A stretch of 63,927 nucleotides of DNA from a virus, in IMG/VR virus record IMGVR_UViG_3300048587_000084, positions 1 to 63,927 of that record. One strand, written 5' to 3'. Each line of letters begins with the position of its first letter. Within the stretch, counting starts at the first letter, position 1. The translations under genes and the position numbers were made by a program. Below, one piece after another: positions 29,273 through 40,200 of this stretch. The notes below the pieces were generated by a model. The model made no database searches and was not told the origin of the DNA. It worked only from the letters and a program-made list of their open reading frames with translations.

Positions 29273-30001
29273 TCAGGGGGCAGCCATACCCAGCTGCCCC
29301 TCCAGCCGCGCCCGGATCCGCTTGTCCACGATGACCCCGTTGTCAGCCTGCGCGCTGTAGCGTGCGCGCGACTCCAGGCTGCGGCGGATGCTTTCGCTGG
29401 TGATGGCAAGCTCCGGGTAGGTGCGACTGAATGCGCGCATCTTCTGCAGTACGGCCTCGCGCGCGTCGACGTCGCCCAGGCGCCATGCCAGCGCGAAGGC
29501 ATCCATCAGGCGCGATCGGCGGCTGAGGATCGCCTGCTCGTAGTTCTTGATGTCGCGCGCGGTGTCGTAGGCGTTGGCCACGCTCGCCGGGCTGAACCCT
29601 GCGATCTGCGCTAGGCTCTCGAACACATTGAGGTCTTCGACGATCGCGTCGCCGCGGATGTTGTTCACGCCCTCGTCGAGATACCGCAGCGACTTCATCG
29701 CGTCCTTGAGCGCTTTGGGCATCATGGTTTCGACGCCACGCCACACGTGTCCCTCGCTCATCAGCTGCTGGCCGCGGAAGAAGTTGGTGATCATGCCGCC
29801 CATGGGGCCCGCCGCCTGCTCGAACAGATAGTTCGACCACGCGCGCCCTTCCAGCTCCCGATCGGGCTCGCGGAACCACAGATCGCTCATGCTCACGCGG
29901 CTGGCGATGCCGACACCGGTTAGCGCCTGAACTGGTCCACGCAACACCGCCTCGGATCCAGTATCGCCCAGCATGTCGCGCAGGAACGCGCGCGCCGTCA
30001 C
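29273..30001 (-). CDS. Truncated paralogue of the giant protein C-terminus
   Basis: A 242-residue frame that aligns end to end with the last 245 or so residues of the 5,138-residue protein: RGPVQALTGVGIASRV matches RGPVQAATGMGIASRV, VWRGVETMMPKALKDAMK matches VWRGVETMLPKAIKDAMK, and AFSRTYPELAITSESIR matches AFSRKYPELAITSDSIR. About six residues in ten agree by eye. The GTG at 30001 lies 17 bases after the DUF4124 gene, with no clear ribosome site. It may be a remnant of a replaced giant gene or a functional free copy. Confidence 0.75.
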   Translation of the reverse strand: MTARAFLRDMLGDTGSEAVLRGPVQALTGVGIASRVSMSDLWFREPDRELEGRAWSNYLFEQAAGPMGGMITNFFRGQQLMSEGHVWRGVETMMPKALKDAMKSLRYLDEGVNNIRGDAIVEDLNVFESLAQIAGFSPASVANAYDTARDIKNYEQAILSRRSRLMDAFALAWRLGDVDAREAVLQKMRAFSRTYPELAITSESIRRSLESRARYSAQADNGVIVDKRIRARLEGQLGMAAP

Positions 30002-30017
30002 CGGGCGGTGCGCGCTT

Positions 30018-30578
30018 TTAGCAGTCGCGGCTCCCAGCCAGCGCCCTGCATCTAGCCCTCTCGTAAGCAGAGTTGTTTCGGCGATCGGTGTCGGACGGCC
30101 GGTAATAGTTGCTTTGGTCGCGGTACTCGGTCCGCCCGCTCATGTGAATATCTGAGTTGTACCGTTCTGGCAATGGCGCCTGCGGTGTGGTCTGCCGCGC
30201 GCGCGGAGGCACTGGCGGCTGCGGCACTGGACGGCGCACATCAACCAGCGCTTCGCGCGGAATCCCCGTCTGCGGATCCACAACCGTCCTGAACTCGCGA
30301 GTGATGTAGAAGGCTCCATTCGGAGGCGCCGGGCCATCGTGCCACGCCTCAGTTGGCGCGCCAGTTCCCGGATCGAATGCCTGCACCATGCGCCGCGTCT
30401 GCACCGGTGTCGGTGGCGGCGGCGCTACGATCTTCAGGTCTTGCTGCTGGTCGGCGGTTGCGCATGGCAGTTGCTGGTAGGACGTTACGCCGTCGTCCTG
30501 CTTGCACTTGAACATCTTCTGAGCTGGCGCAGCCCACGCGATCGCAATCAGCACCACAAACACCAGCCACCTGCCCAT
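30018..30578 (-). CDS. Secreted DUF4124-type protein
   Basis: A 186-residue protein with a signal peptide (MGRWLVFVVLIAIAWAAPAQ) followed by MFKCKQDDGVTSYQQLPC, the DUF4124 signature, then a long Pro-rich region and a polar C-terminus with two late Cys. DUF4124 proteins are frequent in the cell envelope of gamma- and betaproteobacteria. In this position, outside the main late operon, it looks like a moron expressed by the lysogen or late in infection. Function unknown. Confidence 0.7.
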   Translation of the reverse strand: MGRWLVFVVLIAIAWAAPAQKMFKCKQDDGVTSYQQLPCATADQQQDLKIVAPPPPTPVQTRRMVQAFDPGTGAPTEAWHDGPAPPNGAFYITREFRTVVDPQTGIPREALVDVRRPVPQPPVPPRARQTTPQAPLPERYNSDIHMSGRTEYRDQSNYYRPSDTDRRNNSAYERARCRALAGSRDC

Positions 30579-30650
30579 AGCCCCGCTCCGCTCGATCGAC
30601 GCGACAGCCTATTCCCGCCAGCGCGCGGCGGCAACCCCTCGAAATGGGGG

Positions 30651-31142
30651 TTAGTTGAGGGCGAGCCTCATCTGCGGATGCAGTTGCGCCAGCGCCTGCA
30701 GCTGCTGCGGCTTGATGTCCTGCCATCGCCGCATGTCGCGCGCGGACTCTGACACGTGGCGCTTGTCCGACAGGTGCTGCTGATAGGCCTTGTTGAAGGC
30801 GTCGAACGCCTGCATGGCTTGGGCGCGGATGAACTCGGCCATGCAGTCGAAGGCCCTGATGAACGCTTCTTTGATGCGTGCGGCCTCTCGCCCTGTGAAG
30901 CCCATCACGAGAAACATGAAGCCGTTTTTCGTCATGCGGACTTCGCGCCTGCTTTCGCCTTTTGCATCCAGGTATTCAACGGGCTCAAAATTGAGCCGGT
31001 TGAAATCCTCGCTGCACTCGATGTTCTCGTAGGCGCGAAGCACGTTCTTGTGCTGCTTCTTGAAATGCTTTGCCACGGTGCGCGAATCGGTGAACACGCC
31101 AGCATCGCTGGCGACAACAAAGTCCTGCGGAACGATATTCAT
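30651..31142 (-). CDS. rha: Rha-family phage regulatory protein
   Basis: A 163-residue protein with the Rha domain: DSRTVAKHFKKQHKNVLRAY near residue 20, LDAKGESRREVRMTKNGFMF and LVMGFTGREAARIKEAFIRAF. Rha proteins are phage regulators, known from phi80 and P22-like phages, that interfere with infection of some hosts. The ATG at 31142 with GGAG six bases upstream is preferred to a longer form. It begins right after the terminator of the giant gene, so it needs its own promoter; none is obvious by eye. Confidence 0.8.
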   Translation of the reverse strand: MNIVPQDFVVASDAGVFTDSRTVAKHFKKQHKNVLRAYENIECSEDFNRLNFEPVEYLDAKGESRREVRMTKNGFMFLVMGFTGREAARIKEAFIRAFDCMAEFIRAQAMQAFDAFNKAYQQHLSDKRHVSESARDMRRWQDIKPQQLQALAQLHPQMRLALN

Positions 31143-31242
31143 AGTGAACTCCAATCTCCGGGCATAGGAGCGCGGCCGGCCGGGCTAGGAGACATCGCCC
31201 GGCACGTCGGCCGATCGTGCCTAGGCCGCGCGTAGAAACGAG

Positions 31243-31268
31243 AAAGGCCCGCGCGATGGCGGGCCTTT
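31243..31268. terminator. Strong terminator after the giant gene
   Basis: A perfect 10-bp stem (AAAGGCCCGC / GCGGGCCTTT) with a 6-base loop, 29 bases beyond the giant gene stop, followed on the minus strand by CTCGTTT. The A and T ends make it bidirectional. It closes the late operon. Confidence 0.85.
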
Positions 31269-31297
31269 CGGTGTTGCGTGTGTCGCTTGGTGGGTTG

Positions 31298-34200
31298 CTA
31301 CTGGGCCATACCGAGCTGACTTTCCAGCCTTGCCTTGATCCGCGGATCAACTACCACACCGTTCTCCGCCTGCGCGCTGAACCGTGCACGCTGCTGGAAG
31401 CTCTTGCGAATGCTGTCGCTGGTGATGGCCAGCTCTGGGTACTTGCGGCTGAACGCCATCATCTTGACGCGCACGTCTTCCTGCGCGTCGGTATCGCCCA
31501 GGCGCCAGGCCATGGCAAAGGCGTCCATCAGGCGGGTGCGGCGGGCCTTGATGTAGTCGGCGTAGCCCTTCACGTCGCCTCGGATGTCGTAGGCGTTGGC
31601 CACTGCGGCCGGCGCCATGCCCATAAGCTGGGCAATGGTCGGGATCACGCCCAGGTCATCCACCACCGGATCGCCGCGCATGTTGTTCACGCCCTCATCC
31701 ATGTAGCGCACGGCCTTCATCGCGTCCTTGATGGCCTTGGGCAGCATGGTTTCGACGCCGCGCCACACCTGACCTTCCTCCATGAGCTGCATGCCGCGCA
31801 GCGCACTGACGAACATGCCGCCCGCCACAGGGCCCGCTGCCTGCTCCAGCCAGTAGTGAGCCAGCGCCTGCCCTTCCATCTCGCGATCTGGCGAGCGGAA
31901 CCACAGTTCGCCCAAGCCAACGCGTGAGGCGATGCCCATGCCGGTGGCGGCCTGCACCGGCCCGCGCATGACGTACTCGGCGCCCTTCTCGCCCAGCATC
32001 TCGCGCCAGAATGCGCGCAGCTCGGTTTCAGCGTCCCACGGCTCGTCATCGTCGCCGAAAGCTGCTGCCAGCGCGTTCATGATGCCCATGACCATGCCCA
32101 TCATCGGCAAGCCCATGGTGCCGGAGAACAGCGCCGTCATCCCCAGCGTGCCGGTCAGCGCGCGCATGTTTTCCTTGCGGGTTGCGGGATCAGCGTCCTT
32201 GAGCGACTTCCACGCCATGCGGCCCAGCAGCCAGGTCATGCCCATGCTGTACTGCTTGAACTGCAGCAGCACCTTGGCCACGGCGCCGCGCATGTAGCGG
32301 CTGCGGTTGGACGCGCTGTAGTCGAAGTGGGTCTGGTTGACCGCCTTGTCGCCCAGCTCGATCGCCATGTCGTGGCTCTTGCCGGAGGCGCGCGCCATCC
32401 GGTAGGTGGCCAGCGACGTGGACTCACGGTTGACCACCTCGGCGCGGTGGAATAGGAACGAGGCCCAGCTCAGCGCCTTGTGCAGCATCGGGTTGTAGGT
32501 GTGCGTATCGGTTTCGCTCAAGCCTGCCAGGTTGTGCACCTGCGACTTGTCGAACGTGCCGCGGCGCTTGAACTCCGCGTAGGCGCGCTGCTCATCGTCG
32601 GTGAGCGCGCCCGGTCCCTCGATCTTGTCGGTATTGCCCAGGGTACGTGCCGACTGCTTGAACCCGCGCCACAGCTCGCGCGCGGCGACGTCGAAGCCAT
32701 AGCGCGCGCCGAGCACGGGGAACGACACCATGGCCGTCTGCAGCAGGTTGACCAGCGCGGCAGCGGGTGACACGGCCAGATACCAGAGGAAGCCTAGCGT
32801 GGTGAGCTTCTGCGCGGCGCCGGAGTCCTGCGGGTTCATCACCCACTCGTGCCGGTCGCGCAGCTCGCCCACCAGCTGCCCCGCCTTGTTGGCGTCCGGG
32901 CTGTCCACCTCGGCCATGCTGTCGGCCAGCGCCTGCGCCTTCAGTACCTGCGCATCCAGCTTGTGCGTGTATTTCAGGCGGGCAATCTGGTAGCTGCTGT
33001 GAAACACGTGGCTGGCCAGCGCGCGCACCACGTCCTCGCTGAATCCGGGCGTGCCCTTGCGATGGATGAAGTTCTTGCGCATGGACATTTCCGGCAGCGT
33101 CGTCAGGTACAGCTGATAGACGTCGTTGCGGATCTTGTCTGGCGCGTGGCTCTCCTGCAGCACTTTGTCCACCTCGGCGATGAACGATGCGCTGGCGCCT
33201 TCGAGCTGCCGCGTCATCTTCGACTTCACGCCGCTGCTGATTCGGGTGTAGCCGGCCGCGCTCAGGCGCTTTTTCACCATCCGCTGTTCTTCGGTGGACT
33301 CCTGCATGTGGAACTCGCGCGTGCCATCTGGCGCGGTCGCGGCCACAAAGTATTCGCCCCAGCGCGACAGAGGCACGTAGAACGGTACCCGGTTGCTTTC
33401 AAAGTTCAGCTTGAGCTGCGCGATCATCCGCGCCTTCTGGCGGTCGTCGGTGATGGCCGCTTTCAGGCTTTCCATCAGCGCGTCCTGATACTTGTCGCTC
33501 TGCGAGGCGTAGGCGTCGCGCAGCTCCACCCACAGCTTTTTGCCCTCGGGCGACAGCTTAGACCAGATCGGCTTCATGGCTGCGTGCGAGTCAGCGCGCT
33601 TTTTCTCCTGCGCCAGCATCTTCTTCGCCTGCTTTTTGCGCGCGATGAAGTGCTGCGCCGAGCCCGGCGACATTTTGGCCAGGTTGTCCATGAGCTTGGT
33701 GAACGCCTTGACGTTCGCCGGGGTCACGGGCTGGTTGCTCTGCTCGGTGGCGTCCAGCATCAGCAGCGGCTGGTGATCGGCCGCCGGGTCGACGCCGGCC
33801 AAGGTCGCATCCATCAGCATGCGGTACATCTTCAGCGCCTCGGCCTTGTTGGCGCCCTGGTACTTCATGGCGCCTTCGACAATGTCGATGCTCACCTGCT
33901 GCAGCTCATTGCGCAGCGTCTGCATGTGCTGCACGGTGTCCGCGTATTCGGCCACCGGCGGCAGCAAGTCCTCACCAAGCTCGCCAAGGTGGCGTAGCTG
34001 CAGCGCGCCGAGTGCAGCCGGGCGCCAGTCGGCGGCCTTGTCCTTGAGGCGCTGCAGCAGCGTCGTGTCCTTCGGGCTGATCGCTTCCTGGAGGCGGTCG
34101 ACGATGGTGGGCTCGGAGCCTTTGGCGAATAGTGCCCCTTGACGTGGCGCAACATCAGCAACCGAGTCATGCTCGATCGCGATCTTAGTTGGCGACTCCA

Positions 34201-37200
34201 TCACGGCACCCCACGCGCGACGCATGTCCTCTATCGCCACGGCGTTCGTTGCGTTATCAGCAAGGTAATTGGTCATCCCGCGAAGCATTGCGCGCGCTCC
34301 ACTGAAGCGCTGTCGACCAAGGAATACATCGTTGATCTGAGGCGATAGTGGCCGAGGCCCCTTCATGTTCGGCGTCATCCCAAGCGAGCGCTCTCGATGA
34401 AACGTCTCGATTGTTGCCCTACCAACAGAGTCGACGCGTGCAATCAGGTAGCGGCCATCCATGCGATTCACCCGGATGTCAGCAGTTGGCTTTTCGCCAG
34501 TCAGGTCAAGGTCGACGTACTCGACCTCCCACCCAGCATCACGCATAACCCGATTGAGCTGGATCGCGCGCTTGTTAACCGGCGCGGCGTCCTTCCCCTT
34601 CGCGAACAGCGCCTGCCCCCCAGATGCGCCAAGCCCCTCGCTGGGAGGGGCTTGGCGGGTGTCTTGCTGGTCGGGTGATGGCGGAGGCTCATCCATCAGA
34701 TCCAGCGCCATTCGTCCGCGCTTGCGAACGTCCGCGCCTGGGAACTGGCTATGAATCGCCTCCGCAGACTCCTCTTCGTTCGCGCGGTCAAGGGCTGCGT
34801 AGGCGATCTCCATGTCGTCGAAACCAGCGGCAGTTAGACGCTGGTACTCATTGGCCGAAACATCCACGATTGGCAGCTTGTGCCCGCGCTCGGCAGCGAC
34901 TGAGGCGCGGTTGTGACCATCAAGAATCTCGCGCGTCCCATCGTCCTGCAAGATCGTGACCGCAGGGAAATACTCGTCGCCTGGGAAGTCTTCACGTACC
35001 GCATCAAGTCGGTTCTGTTCCGACTCACGAAACACCAGTTCGGCAGGATCGACAAGCGTGCGCTTCATGCCCCCAACGCTACCACCATCCTTTCCAAAGC
35101 TATACCGCTCCATCGCCTCCCGCTGCGTCGTCGGCTCCGGCCGCCCAAGGATCTTCTCAGCGCTCGATCGATACGCACGCCCCTCCAGCTTCTGCCCAGC
35201 CTCCCACAGCAGTTGCCGCAGCTCGCCATGGCTCAGCTCCAACTGCGGGAACAGCTTTCGCAGCCACGCGCGCACGGCGTTCATGGCGCGCTGCAGGATG
35301 CTTGTCTGGATGTTGCGCTCGGCGAACACGGCGATCGCCTCGCTGGCGAAAGTCGCATCGTTCAGCGGCCGGAACGTGCCATCGGCGTTGCGCTCGTAGC
35401 GCCTTTCCACCTCGGCGAACACCTCGGGCCACTTGCCGCGGTCCTTCAGCGACACAATGCGGTCGGTCAGCTCGCGGAACAGCTTGGGCCCCAGCATCTG
35501 CTCCATCGACAGATGCCCCACCATCTCGTGCGCGAACAGCTTGGCCGCATGCTTCGGGCTGCGGATGCGAGCGGCCACGAAGTACACGGTCTTGCGGTCG
35601 CCGGTGATGGCGGCCTGCACCGTGTCGTCATAGTCGTCCTGCGCAACCACCTCGGGCGCCACGCTGGCCAGCTCGGCGCCGTTGGCGACCACCACCACGC
35701 GGATGCCCTGCTCCTGCATCGCATCTGCAGCGCGCTTGAATTGAGCCTGCAGTGCAGCCTTGCTCAGTCCGCGCGCGCCGGCATCGCCAGCGCCGCGGGC
35801 GTACAGGATGCTTTCTAGCTCTGACCCGCGTAAGCCAGCGCGGCCGAGCTGAAGCAGGCGCGTAACCACCCCTCGCCATGCAGGCGTGCCTGCTCTGCGT
35901 TCCAGGGATCGCGACACCACTCCACGACGAAGCGTTGATACTCCCGCTCGCGCCGCTCTGCCTGCTGGGGACTCGGCGAGTGTTTGGAAATCAGCGCGCG
36001 TAAACGGCTTTCCGCTTGCACCAACGAATTGTCCGCTGTCCCAGTCATAGTCGATCGCCTGCAGGTCTGGCACGTTGTCGACGACATTGTCTGCCGAAGC
36101 GCGGATCAGCTCAAGCAGGTTGTTCTGGTCGTCGCCCTCGATCCAGTCGAGCCCCTGGTCCTCGTGCGGCAGCATGTGTTTCGTGGTGCCGGTCTTGAGC
36201 GCGCTTGACAGCATGTGCTCGCCGCGGCGCTGCATCGCGGCCTCGCTGACGTCGGCCGGGTCCGGAATGAAGGTGATGCCGTTGTTGTGCGCATAGGCCA
36301 GCGCGATCGAGTACAACGCGCTGCCACGGTGCACGCCTTCCTGTAGCTGGCTGGCGTCCATCGCCAGTTCGCCATCAAGGATGGTCATGGTCACGGCCTT
36401 AGGCTTGCCAAGCGGGTTCACCTTGACGCCGGTGAGCGCGCGCACGTGCGTGTTGAGCCCGGCGGATCTGCCGGCGGTGCCGCTCTGCGCAAGCAGGCGG
36501 TCGGCGATCTCTTGCCCGAACTCCGTCACCACGTCCGCACGGCCGTTCACCGGCATGCTGAACGCCTCTTTGCCGTCTTTGGTGTAGCCGAACAGCGTTC
36601 CGTGACCAATGTCCGTTGGCGCAATGCCCACGCCACCGCTGGTGCGCACGTATTCCACCCGAACCAGCGTGGTGCCCATGTCGCGGGCGACGTTGCCGGC
36701 ATCATCCTTCTGCGGCTGCACCGTGATCGTGGCGCCGTCGTCCACCTCCACCACCTCAGCATCCGGAAGGATCGCCTTGGTGATGTCCTCGAAGCTCTTG
36801 GCATACGTGCGCGGGCGCTGGAACGTGCCGGGGATCTCCGCCAGCGCCTGCCAGGCGCGCGCCGTGGCGGGGGTGAACTTGGGGGCGTCGGCGGACTTGG
36901 AGAAGCTGGCGCGGTTTCCGCCATCTAGCTTAGCGATCTCCGCGTCGAGCTTGTCCTTCGGGAAGGCTCTCTGTTCAAGCGCGGTTTTGATTGTGCCGCG
37001 ATTCTCGACGATGGCCTTGTTTGCCGCCTCGATGGCTGCCTTGCGCGTCTTGCCGAGCCCAACACGCAGCCCGGTTGTTGCCTCCATGATCTCGAACTGC
37101 CCGCTATCTCTGCCAACGCCTGGGGCGATGTAGAACTGGCCATCTGGCATCTCAGACAACTCGATGCTCTTGGCGTTCGGCTCGTGCACGATATCGCCGC

Positions 37201-40200
37201 CAAAGTTGCGGAAGTACGGCCGACTACTCACTACACTACGCGCCGGTGTCGACTCGATACCTGCGGCAGGCGGCGCCGGTAACGCTGGCGCAGCATTGGA
37301 AACATTCGTCTGGACGACAGTCTCCGGGGTCGGCCCCGTGCCGTCCTTCGGCGTCTCGCCTGGCTTAGCGTGCACGATCGGCGCCTTGAACTCGCGCTGC
37401 TCGTACAGCGGCATGCCTTGCGCGTCCTTGGCGTCAAGGTACGGGATTACGACCTCCCCGCCCTTCGCGTCTTGCGCGATGACAAACCACCCGGCGCCGT
37501 TCCAACGATGGCCGGTCACGACGAATGCCGTTCCGTTCCACCGCACCTTAGTATCAATCGCGGCGCCGTTGCGCAGCCACGCCGGCGGCGGCACCGGGTT
37601 GAGCTGGATGTCCTTTTCAAGATTGAGCAACTGCTGCTCGGCGCGCTTGAGTTGATCGGCGCGCTGGAACTTCTGCCCCGCCACTTCGTCAAGTCGCTGG
37701 ATTGTTTCGAGAGCCGGTTGAATCCGCGCGCGCAGCTTGTCGACTGTGCCCGTGTACGCCCGCAGTGACGACTCCAGGCTTGCCACCGATGCGGCGCCCG
37801 TCGCGACTTCCTCTCCGGCAACCACTGCGACGAATACCGGGGCCTCATAGAAGCGAGGCCACGCCACATGCAGCGGCAGGCCGCCGTATGAGCCGATGCG
37901 CATTGGATCGGCGCCGGTCCTCATGTTGGCGCCGATGAACTTGCCGATCGCCTCGTTCGCCTCCTTGCGCTCGGAGATCTCTACGCCGTCGACTGTGATT
38001 CTGAACTTGTCGCCAGCATGGTCAGCAACCGCCTTGGCGGCCATTTCTTGGGCGCCGGACTTCTCGATGCGATCGATCTCGGCCCGCTGACGCGCCAAGC
38101 CGTCGCGAGCGTTGCGCGCGGTGCTCTTGGCATCCGCCACGCCTTGCGTGTGCAGGCGCTCGCGCTTTTGCAACTGCTCAACTTGCGCGACCAGCTTTTG
38201 ACGAATCAGAACGCGCGGATCACCGGCAGCTTCGGCAAACGTGCTGATGATGTCGCTTTCCTCATCGGATGCAGCGTCGCCCTCAATTACGCGAGTGTCC
38301 CCGTCGGCCTTCAGGAAGTCCGTAATGAACTTCTGTTTGATGGCCAGCACCTGCCAGCGCCGCCCGTCGATGCGGTCGGTGATGTACCGGTACTCCATGA
38401 CCGTGTTCCACTGGTTGCCCTGGCGGTGCCCGCGGCCGTTGCGTTGCTCCAAGTCGCCAGGCATCCATGGCGCGTCCAGGTGGTGCATGGCGCGCAAGTT
38501 GCGTTGCATGTTGACGCCAACGCCAAGGGACTGCGTGGAGCCGATGACGATGCGCACCGTGCCGGCGTTCATGGCGTCGGCGATCTCCTTTCGCCTGTCC
38601 TTGCTGGTAGAGCCGTCGACGATCTCGATCTCTGAACGCGGGACGCCCTGCTGCACCAGGCGTTCAACCATATCTCTGATGGGCGAGAACACCTTGACCT
38701 GCCTGCGCAGCGTTACCCCGTCCGCGTCCTTGATCGTCCCGCCTGCGGCGTCACGCAGTGCGCGGTTGGCTGTAGTTCCAAGCCCGGTGTTGGTGAACAC
38801 CACTTGCGTAGCGCGCGTGTCGCTGCGGTAGATCTCCAGCAGGTTGCGGATGGCGCGAGATACCTTGCTGTCCGGGTGATCTGGGACGTTGCCCTCCTTG
38901 CCTGCCAGCGCCTCATCGTTTTCCATGCGCGCGTCGAAGCTCGCGCGCGCCGCCAACTGCTCGTAGACGATCGGGACAACCGGCAGTCCGGCCGACATGG
39001 CGTCACGACGTGCCTTGCCGCCCATGTTCCGCCACTCATTGGCAAGCGACTGCACGCCTTCGAAGATCCGCATCTGATCTGGCGTTGGGTCCGCCGTCTC
39101 GTTGACCACCTTCTTGTATGGCCTGTCCTTGGCGCCCTCGGTGCGTCCGTTCAGTAGCTCGGCGCGCTCCCGCTCGGTCAGGCTTTGATCCGCCAGCAGC
39201 TTGCCGGATGCGGTTCGACGCGGCTGCATTTCCGGCATGTCGTCGGAAAACACCACGTCCATGTATTGCCCGACCATCTTGCGCAGCTCGGGCACGTTGA
39301 TGAACCCGCGCAGCCTGTTGACCGCCTCATAGTCGCCGGCTGCGGTGAGTTCCACGTCCTGAATTTCTTTGGCAAACGATCCAAACCACCCGTCCCACTG
39401 ATCCACACCCACCGCGGCCATTTCGTCGGCCATGATGTAGCGCATTTGGTGGAAGATCTCGGTCAGGGTGTTGGTGATCGGTGTCCCGGTGAACAGGTGG
39501 ACGTTGCCGCCATTGTTCTGCTCGCGGACGTAGCGCGTCAGGAAACTGAGCTGGATCGAGCCCAGGGACGATTGGGTCTGCAGCCCTTTCATCTTCATGC
39601 GTGTGGCGATCGGCGGCTTCTTGAACTCGTGCGCCTCGTCGACCAGCACCATGTCGATGCCCAAATCCTCGAACGGCACAGCGCCTTCGCGCGATGACTG
39701 CTGCGCCTGCTTCTTGATCGTCTCGATGATGCGTGCGCGGGCCTTGACCAGTTCCTTGGCGGTTGGCGATCGCAGCTTCTTCAGTTCGTCCGGGTCATCC
39801 AGCATTGCGTCGGTGAAGTTCTGGCCATCGTCGCTCGCAGCCAGGCGGGCCTCCGCCTCAAGCGCTTCGATTTCCTCTCGGGCCATGGCCATGAGCGTTT
39901 CCTCACGGAAGGACAGGCGCTCAATCAGCGAGTGCGGCAGCACAATCAGATCCCAGTCGTCATTGGCGATCTGCCGCAAGCGCACGTCGATGGCCTTGGG
40001 CGACAGGTTGTCGATGTAAAGCACCTTCGCCGCCGGGTACATCATTTGGATTTCAGACGCGACGGACTTACTGTTGGCATTGTGTGCCAGCAGAACAGGC
40101 TTCTTGGCGATGCCGTACCTGCGCGACTCGACTGCAATGCCGCCCATGGTGAAGGTCTTGCCGGTGCCGACCTCATGGGCGTTCAGGGATCGGCGCATGA

